Assembly (NCBI GenBank): GCA_027625915.1
Contig: JANTQA010000033.1
Location: forward strand, 9,362,001-9,426,000
Source of the DNA: Anaeramoeba flamelloides
Taxonomy: Eukaryota > Metamonada > Anaeramoebidae
DNA: 64,000 nucleotides
Direction: 5' to 3'
The notes beneath the pieces were generated by a model that worked only from the letters and a program-made list of their open reading frames with translations, ran no database searches and was not told the origin of the DNA. This document shows positions 1-12,100 of this stretch, piece by piece (position 1 is the first letter of the stretch; the number at the start of each line of letters is the position of its first letter). A program made the position numbers and the translations under genes.

Positions 1-586
1 AGAAAAAAGAGTAAAAAATAATTATCAAAAGATCACCTCTTGGAATTGGTTTAATCTTTAAGTTGAGTTTGTGTTTGTCCTTTTCCAAATTAAGTGACTA
101 CTTAAAAAATAGAAATCAAGTTTTAAGCAAATGGCAAAAAACTAGTTTAAAATAATTATCAAAAACCTTGAATCGAGACAGGTTACAATGGATTTTTAGA
201 ATTTCTCAATATTTGGTCAGATTGTATTCAAAGTTTTGAGTTTAAAAGAATTTGTTGAGAAGGGATTACAACCAAAAAAGAATTCTTAAATTTTAAATTC
301 TAATTGGATACTATAATTGTTTATTAAAAGGTAAACAATTTCTTCCATTCCTTTACTTGCCAAAAAAAATACAAACCGGAAAAAAATTTTTATTTGGCGA
401 ATTTTGTGCTTTGTAAAAAACATCAAGTTTCATTTTTTACCAATACCCTTTCTTTGTCACACTTCTCTAATTTTCAAAAAGAAAAATAACAAAAAAAAAC
501 AAACCACCAATCAAACTGTAATATTTATAACCACCTCATTTCGTTGACCTTATAGCAATTCAACCAACTAATTCAATTTTCTTACT
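1..586. other. Gene-free flank upstream of the actin locus
   Basis: No coding frame is recognisable here. The stretch is AT-rich with short A and T runs. Around 41-54 it reads TTGGAATTGGTTTAA, which resembles the right terminal inverted repeat of the mariner-like elements found further along, so the window may begin inside the end of one. The last 100 bases before 587 are the presumed actin promoter and leader; no specific element can be named. Confidence 0.5.
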
Positions 587-1703
587 ATGAGTGAAACACA
601 AGCATTAGTTATTGACAATGGATCAGGAATGTGTAAAGCCGGTTTCGCTGGTGGTGTGGCACCAAGAGCTGTTTTCCCTTCTATTGTTGGAAGGCCAGTA
701 AGTGTTATTGTAGGAACGGGGCAAAAAGATTCATACATCGATGATGAAGCCGAATCCAAAAGAGGTATCTTGAAACTTAAATACCCAATTGAGCATGGTA
801 TTGTTACCAACTGGGACGATATGGAAAAGATCTGGCACCATACTTTCTATAACGAATTAAGAGTTGCCACAGAAGAGCTTCCCGTGCTTTTAACTGAAGC
901 ACCATTAAACCCAAAGGCCAACCGAGAAAAGATGACCCAAATCATGTTTGAAACCTTTAACACACCGGCCATGTACGTTGCCATCCAAGCTGTTCTTTCC
1001 CTTTATGCCTCTGGGAGAACCACAGGTATTGTCCTTGACACAGGTGATGGCGTCTCCCATACAGTCCCAATTTATGAAGGATATGCGCGCAAATGCAATT
1101 CTTCGATTAGATCTTGCCGGTAGAGATTTGACTGACTACCTGATGAGAATCCTTTCTGGAAGAGGATACTCCTTCATCACCACAGCTGAAAGAGAAATTG
1201 TCAGAGACATGAAAGAAAAATTGTGCTAAGTTGCACTTGACTTTGACGAAGAAATGAACCTTGCCTCAGAATCATCATACGTCGAAAAGAACTACGAACT
1301 TCCCGATGGGCAAGTGATCACCCTCGGTAGCGAAAGATTCAGATGCCCAGAAGTTCTCTTCCAACCAGCCTTCATCGGTCTGGAACAAGCCGGTATCCAT
1401 GAAACCACATACAACTCAATCATGAAATGTGATGTCTACATCAGAAAGGATCTCTACCTTAATGTCGTCACATCTGGTGGCACATCCATGTTCCCAGGTT
1501 ATGCAGACAGAGTCCAAAAGGAAATCGCTGCTCTCGCCCCACAAACAATGAGAGTCAAAATTGTTGCCCCACCCGAAAGAAAATACTCCGTCTGGATTGG
1601 TGGATCCATCCTGGCATCCCTTTCCAGCTTCCAAGACATGTGGATTTCAAAAGAAGAATACGAAGAATCTGGTACTTCCATCGTCCACAGAAAATGTTTC
1701 TAA
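587..1703 (+). pseudogene. Actin pseudogene (frameshift plus in-frame stop)
   Basis: The frame starts at ATG 587 and reads as typical actin with no intron: nucleotide-binding [13 protein letters not shown], then [20 protein letters not shown], and the C-terminus ends HRKCF at the TAA of 1701-1703. The reading frame changes near 1085-1100, where the usual YALPHAILRL is garbled by a net loss of two bases. The new frame then meets TAA at 1227-1229, exactly where actins have the Tyr of KLCYVALDF. The frame resumes at once and stays open to the end. The DNase-loop region after GRP is also two residues short, and the conserved GDDA is GGVA. Actin polymerises into microfilaments and is highly constrained, so these changes argue for a decaying paralogue rather than a working gene. 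Sequencing error could explain the frameshift or the stop alone, but not the altered loop. A functional actin must lie elsewhere. Confidence 0.9.
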
Positions 1704-2119
1704 GATAATTACATTTTTTTTATTTTTTTGTTTCCTTAGAAACACTCTTGAAGGACACAGAGACTTTATTCATTACCATTACTTATCTCTGTTTTTTTTT
1801 TATTTTTATTTTGATTTTTGATTTTTTACTTTTTTTTTACAAAAATTTAATTTTTAAATGTCTAGAAAAAAATTTATTTAAATAATTTTTTCTTGAAAAG
1901 AAAATTGAAAATTATTTGTGAGTCAACAAATGATTGAATCTTCAATTTAATTTAACGAAAGTTATTCGGTAATCATTGCCTTATCATTTAATTTTAAAAT
2001 TTATCCTATATTTTTATTTTTATTTTTATTATTATTTTTATTTTATGAACATTATTTCGAAAATCTCACCTTTATTATTTTTTGTGGAATTATTTTTTAT
2101 ATTATACAATTTAGGTATA
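1704..2119. other. Gene-free stretch downstream of actin
   Basis: AT-rich sequence with T runs and no open frame worth reporting. It would include the former actin 3' untranslated region. No other structure was seen before the MITE at 2120. Confidence 0.5.
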
Positions 2120-2338
2120 CTTTCTGTTTCAAAATAAATTGTACAGAATTTTCTTTTGTCTTTTTCCAAAAAATTTTTGAAAAGTTCGATCTAAAATTAA
2201 TAAATTTTAATAAGGAGTTTAGACTATTTCTCCCTTTTTAGAATTGGTAAGATTTAATTCTTTCTTTGAATTCTTTGATCTGTGTTTTTTTTTTTGGATA
2301 GTGAATGAAAATTTTGGTTCTTTATAATTTAAAAACAG
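2120..2338. mobile_element. TA-flanked MITE, copy A
   Basis: A 219-bp non-coding element flanked by TA (2118-2119 and 2339-2340). Its left end resembles CTGTTTGTTTCAAAATAAAT and the right end is the approximate reverse complement, ending AACAG. The same sequence recurs at 11454, 38785 and 59125. TA flanks and imperfect inverted repeats of about 50 bp fit a non-autonomous Tc1/mariner-type element; no transposase is encoded. Confidence 0.7.
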
Positions 2339-2593
2339 TAGTACCATTTATTGAATATTATTGCATCTTTCAAACTTTTCATTTATTTTTTTATTATTTA
2401 TTTATTCCTAAAAATCCAAATGGATATTAGTAAATAAATTTGTACTTTGATCATTAATTTTTTTTAATCACCCTTGATATATTTTATTTCTTTTTTTAAC
2501 AACATAACTTTTAAAAATTATAATTTGAAGTATTTTTTGAAATATTATTGTTTCAAAATGCTAATACTTATTCCATATTGACTCAAATTAGTA

Positions 2594-3623
2594 AACTCAA
2601 TTCCAAAAAATGGGACACAAAAAAAAAATTACATTAATAAAAATTTACTCCAAAATACATGATACTTAAACATTAAAATAATAAAAGTCCCGAAAATATT
2701 TAATTAATACTATTTATATATTTTAACGTAAATTTAAAATTCAATTCGAAAAATAAAAAAGAAAAAATAAAAAAAAGTGTGCCTCTATTTTTGGAACACG
2801 GTTACCAAAAAATCCATTTTTATTGAAAGAAAAATTAATAAAAACTATTAATAGATTCAGCTTGTCTTTTGATAACTAAATCTATCCCTTTAAATATAGA
2901 GTTTAATAATTTTCTTAGGTTTCCCAACTCAAAGTATTCCATACATTAGTGAAATTTTTAAAAATTCTTCTTCGTTTTTTGGTTACAATTTTTCAGTTTA
3001 GTATATATAAATTTCCAATTGGGTTTAAATTTGTGGAATTGGGAAGGGTCCAGAACATTAAATCCCCGATTTAAGTAAGTTTGAGTTTTTTTTTTTGAAG
3101 TATGTGGACAAGCTCCATCCTTTTGGAAAATCCATTTCAACTCACCATATTCTGAATTAACGAGTTGAATTACATTTGATTTTTTTGATACTATCATTAA
3201 TAATACATTCAGTATTCACACTTCTATTAATGATAATGGGGTCTGTTTGTAGGCCATGTGCCCTAGCACACCATATCATGATTTTTTTCAAAAAAATTTT
3301 TTCTCGGTAAAAAAAGAATCTTTTTTCATTTTGAGAGAAAAAAAAAAATTTTTTTTTTTAATCAGAATCAAAACTTTTCAATTTCATTTTAAAGTGATTT
3401 TGAGATTTTCGAAAAGTTTTGAAAAAAAAAGAATCCAAAAAAAATCAAAAAAATTATTGAAAATCAAAAATCAAAAAATAATGAAAAAAAAATGATAAAT
3501 AATTAACTTTAAAATTATTTACATTGATAATTAATATCTAATGTTTCTATTTAAGAGTCAAATATCACTTTTCTTGGAATTAAATTGATTTTGAAGATGT
3601 GCCCCAATTTTTGGAATTGAGTT
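2594..3623 (-). mobile_element. Degenerate Tc1/mariner-like transposon, copy 1
   Basis: About 1,030 bp between inverted repeats. The left end begins AACTCAATTCC and the right end finishes GGAATTGAGTT; the inverted repeats are about 26 bp with few mismatches, and both ends abut TA (2592-2593 and 3624-3625). The interior holds transposase remnants on the minus strand. Size, TA target and gene content fit a mariner. Two shorter relatives lie at about 20805-21411 and 23447-23982. Confidence 0.75.
2958..3282 (-). pseudogene. Tc1/mariner transposase remnant
   Basis: Two overlapping minus-strand frames carry hallmarks of the IS630/Tc1/mariner DDE domain. The upstream frame (3282 down to 3157) reads IMIWCARAHG then a PIIINRSVNTE segment, matching the family pattern of MVWG..., a strand, and VN. 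The second frame (3197 down to 2958) gives WIFQKDGACPHTSKKKT and RGFNVLD, the region around the second catalytic Asp (DGAxxHT). The family's following SPDLNPIEN block is unrecognisable. One frameshift separates the two frames, and the N-terminal DNA-binding half is lost in low-complexity sequence. It is inactive. Confidence 0.75.
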
Positions 3624-5112
3624 TATTTTTCAAGAATTTATTTTTTTAAATGTTTGATATAAATAAATCTTCACTTTTAAACAAAGAAAATAATGGTTTC
3701 CAAATTTCTGTAATCAATTTTTTTAAAAGTTTAGTTTAATAGTGAAGCATTAATTTATTTACAAAATATATATCTAGAACACCCAGAGTTTGTTTAAGGG
3801 ATTTTTTTATTCATAATTATCCTTTCATCATCACAAAAATTCTTTTATATGTTTCTTTTGATATATTTTTGATAGACGAAAAATTTCAAAACCCCTATTT
3901 ACAATTTTTCATTGTTAAATTTATTTTTAAAAATAGGAATTATTTTTTTGAGAGGATTATTTTGAATAGTATTATTTTTAACAGATACAAATTTTGGGAA
4001 AATTATTAAATTTCAAATTGGTCAAATTCTCATTTTTTTCAAAATAGTCAATTCCATTGATATATATTGGATGTAGGTATTTAAAAACCCCTTTACGAGT
4101 AGGTTAAGGTATGTTAGGATAAGTTATAGTATGCTAGAGTAGGTTTGGGTGGTTTGAATGTATCTTTGGGATTTTGGCAAGGATTTGTAAAAAAAAAAAT
4201 TATTTTTAAGAGGCCAATTAGACCTTGGCAACTTGTTTTAAGGGGAAAAATTTCCCACTTAACTTTTTGTGTTAAAATTGGATTTCGAACACATTTTTAA
4301 AAATATTTAATATCGATCGTTTCAAAATTTTGAATTTTCGACAATTTAATTAATAAAATACTACCAATCGCAAAATAATCTTTTGGTTTTTTCCTCTCAC
4401 AATTATATAAAAACATTAAAAACGTTCATACCAATGATAATAATCAAGGAACTATTCAAAAATATGAAAAATTTCAATTTGACCAATTTTGAAATTTGGC
4501 AAAATTTGAAATTTAATAATATACCCCAAATTTTTATTCGTAATATTTCTAAGTACCGAATTACAAATGGTAAAAAAAAATATTGAAGATCAATACCCTA
4601 GAAAATCCAAAACAAGTCATTAAGAAAAAACTCTTTTCTTTAGGCCATACTTTTTATATAAAAAAACCAAAATATTTTGATTAAAGGCTTTATCCAAATA
4701 AACAATAATAATGAAAAACTATACAACAAAACCCCGGTATTATTTGAAAACAAACAATTATTGTTTGTTGATCGTTCTTAAAAATAAAGAAAAAAAGGTT
4801 TTTTTTTTTTTTTTTTTTTTATTATTTAAAGGAGGAGTTATCAGCCACTCTTGTATACTTGAATTCCTAAATTTTTATTTAGGAATCTTATTAAAGACTC
4901 AAAGATAAGTTTATTATTAAAAAAAGTTTTTTTTAATTAAACTGCATAAAAAAGCTTGGAATTCAGGAAAATTAAGTATCGTTTTTTCTGGGACTAATAT
5001 AACTACTGACTATTTTTAATATTGTGATTTTTCTTTAGATAATCTTTTTATTTTCCCATCAATAGAAAAATTTTAAAAATAAAAAGTATCTTTCTTGAGT
5101 TTTTATATATTA
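3624..5112. other. Gene-free AT-rich stretch
   Basis: Only short chance frames are present (for example 4383-4586), with no family resemblance. A GT-rich degenerate tract at 4097-4155 is listed separately. A homopolymer T run lies near 4800-4820. Confidence 0.5.
4097..4155 (+). repeat. Degenerate GTTAGG-like tract
   Basis: A G/T-biased run contains GTAGGTTAAGG, TGTTAGGATAAG and GAGTAGGTTTGGG in succession, with a loose 11-12 base period. It looks like a decayed telomere-type or minisatellite repeat, but units are too diverged to define. It stands out from the surrounding A/T sequence. Confidence 0.3.
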
Positions 5113-5139
5113 GAGCTTTTGATGATAACATGCTATAAT

Positions 5140-5320
5140 TCACGATAAAGTTACAAAAATCGTGATAATTTTAATCAAATCGCGATATATCAGAAAATCG
5201 TGATATTCGATATTATCGCGATAATATAACAAATCGCGATATTCTATAAAATCACGATAATTATTAAAAAATCGTAATAAATGCCAAAATATCTCGATTA
5301 AAAAGTAATCGCGATATAAT
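5140..5320. repeat. Left ATCGCGAT motif array
   Basis: About ten copies of an 8-base palindrome or one-mismatch forms (ATCGCGAT, ATCGTGAT, ATCACGAT, ATCTCGAT) at irregular 12-25 base spacing. Four are exact. CpG-containing palindromes are striking in sequence this AT-rich. They are plausible transposase-binding subterminal repeats. Confidence 0.75.
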
Positions 5321-6239
5321 AGTTGATGTGTTTTTGGGTTAATTGAGAAATATTTTTACAAAAAAATTTTTTTTGATCAAAAAATAGATTAGGTGAAAAA
5401 AAAAGTTATTCTTTGAAAAAACAACAAAAAAGATTCTTGATCCAATCAAGGATCAGATCAAAGAGCTTTATTGTATTTTCATTTTATTTGGTTGACAAAC
5501 CTATCGATCCTTTAAGATCAACAACAATAAGAACTAAAGAGAAATAAATATATTTTCAGTTAATCGTGGTGTTGTAAATTGAGTCGAATAAAAGACCTTC
5601 TAAAACAACCAACCCTTTATTTGTTCTTTAAAGAATGTGATCTTGGGTTACAATATTTTCATTTTTTCTCAGCAAGCTAAAAGGAGTTGGATAACTCTTC
5701 AAAAGATTTCACAACATCCTTGCCAGATGATCACCAATTATTAAGATTTTTTATACAATACTTGTCTTCTTGTTCTTCTTTTTCTTCTTTGAGAATCTTT
5801 GTTTTGGAACGAAAACACAATTAGAGCTTGAGCTTATTGTTTGATCGATCACCAAAAAGAATGAAAATTATTCTTTATTCTTTTTGGCTATTTACAAATG
5901 GTGAAGGTAACAACCCCATTTTAAGAAAACACACATATTTTATATTCAAGTGTATTGTTGAAATGGGTAATTATTAGTTTGATCATAAAATTTGATTGAG
6001 ATTTTATATTTTGTTAAAAAAAAAAATGAAAAGAATAAAATTTTTTTCTACAACAACCAAACTCATTCCCTTTATAAAAGTTTTCTGTCTTTCAAAACTT
6101 TCAAACACTTGAAGACAGTTCAGAACCCTTACAAACACTTTCTGGCATTAGTAAAGGGAAAGTGTTGTAAAAGTATCAAGGCTTTGTAAAAATCAAGAGA
6201 TTTTTTTTAAGATGATTTCAAAAAAATAATTTTTAAATT

Positions 6240-6345
6240 TTTTCGCGATAATATGAATATCGCGATAATGTTGTTTATCGCGATTTTATGATTTTTCGCG
6301 ATAAAGTTGGACTAATCGCGATTTTTTTAATACTATTGCGATTTT
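6240..6345. repeat. Right ATCGCGAT motif array
   Basis: Six copies of TCGCGAT or a near-variant (ATTGCGAT) sit within about 105 bases, at the opposite end of the same element from the left array and in mirrored position. Confidence 0.75.
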
Positions 6346-6386
6346 ATTGTTAATATCAGGATAATATATGTTATCATCAAAACCTC

Positions 6387-9161
6387 TATTTATTGGAAAA
6401 TCATTATTTTTTTTAATATATTAAGAACTTGACAAAAAACAACAAATTCTTTGTTTTTATTATTCTTTTTACCCTTTTCAAATTTCTTTTTAAATGTCCC
6501 CCCCCCCCCATCAAGGACCCCGCTACACATTGTTTTCCAAGAGGAAGAAGAGTTACAAAGAGAGTAAAAAAATCAAATTTTTAGTATGAAATTTTGCAAT
6601 ACTGAACATGGGAAAAAGAATAACTTGAATAAAAAGAAAAATCTAAACAATATCCATCTTATATAAATATTCACAAATAAAAATTGAGAATCGTTAGCTA
6701 CTTAAAAAGCAAAAAACTAACCAATAATCTAAAACTATATAAAACTTTAAACTAAACTTCCCCGCTTCTGTTTTTAAGCATTCTCAATATCAATATAACA
6801 CCCGTTCATACACAGGTACAGAAAAACATATTCCAATAACGTATTAAAAAAATTCTTTGATATTTTTTTATTTTATTCCTTATATTTCTTTTTTCTAACT
6901 GTTTATTTATTTTTTTTAAAAAAAAAAAAAATAAAAAGTACTGATTCTAATATATATTTATTTTTTCACAAAAGTGTTTATTTAATATTATTAATCATGA
7001 AATGTATATATACCTTTGACTCATCCCCACCCTGCTTAATAAATAAATAAAAAATCATTTTAAGAGAATTATAAAAACTCAAATTTTAACATGCACCCTC
7101 TTTGACAAAAAAATTTACCAGTTTATCTAATTTTTTTTAAATAAAATATCAACTCAATATATATCAATTCATACAACACTACATATAAATAATTATCACA
7201 GTAGACTATTAAAAATATAAATTTACAATTTTCTACAAATCACCTTTTAAAATCTTGTATATTTTTTTAATCATAATTTTTTTTCATATAATTTCAGTTG
7301 CAAAACAAACCCAAATTTCTTTTTTATTGATTCAAAATCCATCTTTTGATCTAAATATCACTGCTTCAAATTTAATTAAGAAAATTAAAAGTACCAAATT
7401 CATTTTACAAAATTTTATTTGTCACAACATACAAATTGATAAAATTTAAAAAGCTACGATCACTTAAAAAATTTAATTATAAAGATTTTTTTTGAGATTA
7501 GATATATTTCTTTTTTTAAATTAATTTTATTATTTTTTCAACTTGCTCCCTTGGCTATTTTTTAAAAAAAATATTTTTAAAAAATTTATTGACTATTTTT
7601 GAAAATTAGAGATGTTTTGTGTTATTATTAATTTGGAGAGTTAGTTCAAGAAAATCACCACCCTTTTCACCCGAAATTCGAAATTTTTAAATATTTTTTT
7701 TTATCCTATATCTAATACAGACAAGATTCCAAACAAATAGGATATTTTTTCTGTAAAAAATGAAAACAGAAATATAATTACTAACAAAAACAAGAAAAAG
7801 AGAAAGGGAAGAAAGAAATAAAAGTGAAGTCATCAAATAAATAATAAAAAATGACTAAAAACTTAATTTATTGTTTTTTTTATTACTCAAGTGTTGATTT
7901 GGTGGTTGAACCTTTTCTTTTATGTTAATTATATTGAAAAATTCAGGATCATGACCATTGTTTTTACCTAGTTTATTTTAATCAAACTTGGCAGAAATTA
8001 TCCAGCAAAAGAAATTGTTACCCAACTGGAAAAGAGTAAATCCTAGTCCAAGAAAACCACCTAAAAGTAGAAACATAAAAATTACATAGAATATTTATCT
8101 TCTTCTCAGCTTACCCACCTAATTCAGACCAGATTTGTGATTATTTCATCTTCTCAACTTTTTTTTTTTAAAAAAAATATTCATTTCTAGAGAAAAAAAA
8201 CATAAACCCAAAAAATGTAAACGGAAAAAGAATAATCAGTTCTGATGGTAAAAATTAGGATCTGGATTTATATATTATGAGAATGGGACAATATGAAAAA
8301 ATACATTAGAAATGGAAGGTGAAAGATTTCAGATATATTAAAATTTCATAAAAATGAATACCCAATAGGTATTTAAATCAAATAATATTTGGATCTAAAA
8401 GAAAGAAAAAAAAAGTACTTGAACTCAAAATTATTTTCATAAATTGATAAAAATATGAAAATTTTATTCTATAAAGTTAAAAATTAATATAATCCCAGAG
8501 ATAAAACACAGATCATGATTAGAATTTTTTTTATTTTTTCATTTTTTTTTGTGTATAATTTACTGAATCTTGGTTAATTTATCAATATTAATTCGACAAA
8601 AATACATTTTGAAAACCTCAAGATAAGTATATGTACACCACCTAAATTTGCCTCTCAATTTGTAAATTAGGACTCTAGTATTCACAATTTTTGTTAAACA
8701 AAAAGACTCAAATCAAGTAAAATAATTAACAATTTGAAATTAGATACACTATTTCTTCGATTTGAAGATATCCAAGTATTTCTAACTTTTAGTAAACAGA
8801 CATTTTACTGGTTACAGAATTATGATTATCAAATTACAACCTTAAATATGTTTTTTTTTTTGATCCTGAAAAAAATTATTGATTTTACGAAAAATAATCA
8901 CTTTATTAGTCTGATGCCAAAAATATTTGTCAAATGAAAAATTCAACCAAAGGTTCTTAAAATAGTAAAGATTTTGATTGTTTTCTTGTGTTCTCCATTT
9001 TTTTTCCAAAGATCAATTTATGAAATAAAAAATAGTAAAATTTTAAAGATAATTTAAAGTGATAAGTTCTTTACACAGCCCATACAAAAGATTTCAGCAC
9101 TGTGTGTATGAAAAAAGATTTTTGAAAGTCTTATTTTATTATTTTTTTTACTTTTGTGATA
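6387..9161. other. Gene-free stretch between transposon and FRY exon 1
   Basis: AT-rich, with long A/T runs and one run of about 13 C at 6497. No frame with family resemblance was seen. A short minus-strand frame at about 7980-8062, preceded by a possible splice acceptor, encodes a hydrophobic tail, but no matching upstream exon could be found. Confidence 0.45.
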
Positions 9162-12100
9162 ATGGAAAATATTTCTCAACAACTTATACAAAAATTGTTT
9201 TCACACTTTATTGAATTTGCTGATTACTACATCAACAAGATTTCAAGATTAAGATCTGTGAAAAAATTAAAGATCAAAGATGAAACTGTTTTGTCTCGTG
9301 TCATTGATTCACTTGTTGAGATTTCAAAAAATAATTTTGATCAGATCTGTGTGGCATTGCTGAAGTGGAGAACAAAAATGCTAGATACTAAAGTTTTAAC
9401 ACTACAAAAGGTTAAAAAAAAAAAGGTTGTACGGACACTAAAAGTTCAACTTGATGACACAATTACACCCAATAAGTAATTTTATATCCCTTTCTAAAAG
9501 TTCAATTTTTGTGTATTCAAAAGGAAAGATAACCATTTTTTTTATTTGGATAAATATTTTGTGATTGGTTTGGAAAAAGAACTTTGTATAAAATCCTGAG
9601 ATCTCGTTTTTTGTAAAGACAACAAGGGTTAAAAATCAGAAATAGTTTTTGGGATTTAAAAAAAACCATTCAATTAAAAGTTAAATGCTATTTTCAAGTA
9701 ATTATCACTTTTTTTTTTTTTACTGGTATTTGGATTATAAATGGGAAAGACTTTTCACTTCATTTTTCTAGATTTTTCTTTTATAAATCTATTTCCCAAA
9801 AAAGATGAAAGTTGTTATTTGTGGTCCCTATTTGAAAAAGGAAATTGAAAATTAAAATGAAATTATATCCCATTTAAAAGTCAAATAACTGTATTGGGAA
9901 TTAGAAAAAAAAACCAAAACTACACCCCAAAGTAAATGAAATAAAAATAAAAGTGTACACAAACCAAGACGTACTACTATTGGATTTCAAAGGAAAAAAA
10001 GATCTATTAAATATCTAATTATTTAAAAACAAATTTTTTGTAGGTCTAGAGTATTTGGCAACAACCTTTTAATATAATAATAATATATTCAAATCGATCA
10101 AAAATTCAAAACAGAACTCACAAATAAACTCAACTTTTCTTGTTCCTATTTCTCGAAAAATACAATTAACACAATGTTTTTTCTACTTCCAGTAAAATAT
10201 TTGAAAGATCTGTGAAAAGTTAAACATTTTGATTCCCTAGACAATTAGACCAATAACCAGATGGGTAATGTTAGCCTAAAATTTAAGGCAGATTATTTTT
10301 TTTAATACTTTACTTTTCAATTTGTGGAAAAATAAAAATTTCAGTACTCTTGTCTCAAAAGAGATCAGTAACATCAAAACTAAAACTAAAATATTTTCAA
10401 AAAATGATTCAAACAGAGTTATTTTTCAAAAGAATTGTATTTTTTCATTTAATTGAGTTTTAATGATTGGAAAAAAGTTTATATGATTTTTAAACATTTT
10501 CTATAACAATATTCTTTTTTCAAATAAGGAATTTTTCATAGAGATCTCTTTGAAAATAATTTTTGATTTATTGGAGTGTTAATCCACAACTATAAATAGA
10601 ACACCATACTTTTTAGAGTTTTTGGCTTTATTATTCAGTGATAAAAAGGTTAATTTGTTAAAGAGAATTTTGAAGTGATAACATTTAGAACAACTAATTC
10701 AAATAATGCCTGAATAAATACAACCACCCCAAGAATTTTATACTTGGACGAGTTTTCAAAAAATAAAAAAGAAATAAAGAGCATCTACAAAAAAAGGGGA
10801 AAGAATAACAAAATTGATACTAAATAATAATAAAAACTTTTCAAAATAGATAAGAAAAAAATTATTAATTATTGAAATTGAGATGAATTTTTGCTGATAA
10901 ATCATCCAAGATCATTTAATTTCGATTCCTTTTTTCCATATAACCTGTTATTTTTTTATTGATACAAAAATATTCCTAGTAATTTACTAAATTTATTTTT
11001 CTTTTTCCTCAGCAATTCATCTCGATCTTCCTTTAAGCAATTACATTTTAATCATAAAAGATTTAAATTTTTGAGCTCTTTTTTTAGCTCTTTTTTCCTT
11101 TATTTTCAGTTTTTTTTTCATATCTTTTACATTCCCTCCCAAAAAAATAATCTAAAATCCAATTCAAAATTTGCAACACATCAAAATTCAACTTTTTTGA
11201 AAAAAAAAAAAAAATTATTTAATCAATTCTAGAAGAAAAACTAATTTAGAACCATTCACTAATTTCAATGTTAATCAATTTCTTAATTACAATACTCACA
11301 AAACACAACAACAACAAAAAAAAAATATCAATATAATAAATTATGAGTCTGTAAAAAATTGGAGAGAGCAAAAAAAAAAAAATTATTGATAAATTTGTGA
11401 AAATTTTATTTAAGAAATATTGATCAATCAAAAGGTTATATACCGCCAACTACTATTTGTTTCAAAATAAATTGGAACGAAATTTTCATTCAACTTTTCC
11501 AAAAAAAGATTTTTTTAATAATCATATAACCATTTCGATTTTTTTTATTCTTATAATCAGTTTAAATTATTAATTTCCTTCTTTAGAATTGGATACTTTG
11601 ATAATTTATTACAGTTCTTGGAAATGTATTTTTTGGCAATGTGAATGAAAATTTTGATCTTATTATTTTACAATTAATAGAAAATTTTTTTGAGTCATTC
11701 TATTTTGTACAACTCGGCTTTACATTAATTTTAGCTGTTCAAAAAAATTTTTGATCAAATGAAACAGGCTCGGTAATTCAATAAATAAAACATAAATAAA
11801 AAACTCAAAGATGAAAAAATGATTTTCATATTTTTCAAAAATCAAAATTATTTCCAATTTGAAGGGAGTTGTATTGTTACGATTATTTGAACATGTTTTA
11901 ACCGTGTCGAAAATTGGAATTAGAGTTTATATTTTTTTAGTAATCGGAGTATTTTACAATTTACTCCCTTTTCACATTTTTAAGTAGATCTATTCAACCC
12001 ATTTGGAAAGATATTTTTTAAATTTTTTTGACAAAAACTGATAAGAAGTAACTAATAAATTTCATATACCCCATACAATTTTTTTATATATCACCTTTCC

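Larger units (their letters stand above)
5113..6386. mobile_element. 1.27-kb TIR element with ATCGCGAT arrays
   Basis: The outer ends match as inverted repeats: the left reads GAGCTTTTGATGATAACAT and the right, reverse-complemented, reads GAGGTTTTGATGATAACAT. Both are bounded by TA (5111-5112 and 6387-6388). Just inside each end is a cluster of the palindrome ATCGCGAT and near-variants (5140-5320 and 6240-6345). The roughly 900-bp core has no frame resembling a transposase; the longest (5992-6189) is short and Lys-rich. This is a non-autonomous DNA transposon by architecture. The superfamily is undetermined; TA flanks favour a Tc1/mariner-like target, but multiple subterminal motifs recall other DNA transposon groups. 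Confidence 0.7.

Noticed and set aside
587-1703. Reassigned stop codon (TAA read as an amino acid) in actin
   Set aside because: The expected residue at 1227-1229 is Tyr, a separate frameshift also exists, and every other gene here ends at an ordinary TAA or TGA with no internal stops.
5992-6189. Possible transposase of the ATCGCGAT element
   Set aside because: Only 65 codons, with no DDE or zinc-finger motif; translated low-complexity sequence.
6497-6509. Run of C as a functional motif
   Set aside because: A single homopolymer with no associated structure; probably slippage.
7980-8160. Minus-strand exon pair with a hydrophobic end (GFLGLGFTLFQLG)
   Set aside because: An acceptor and stop are present, but the proposed upstream exon has an in-frame stop with no start or acceptor after it. 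A chance frame cannot be excluded.
9156-9479. Independent 107-codon gene
   Set aside because: Its content is the missing Furry N-terminus and it ends in a donor with matching phase; treated as FRY exon 1.
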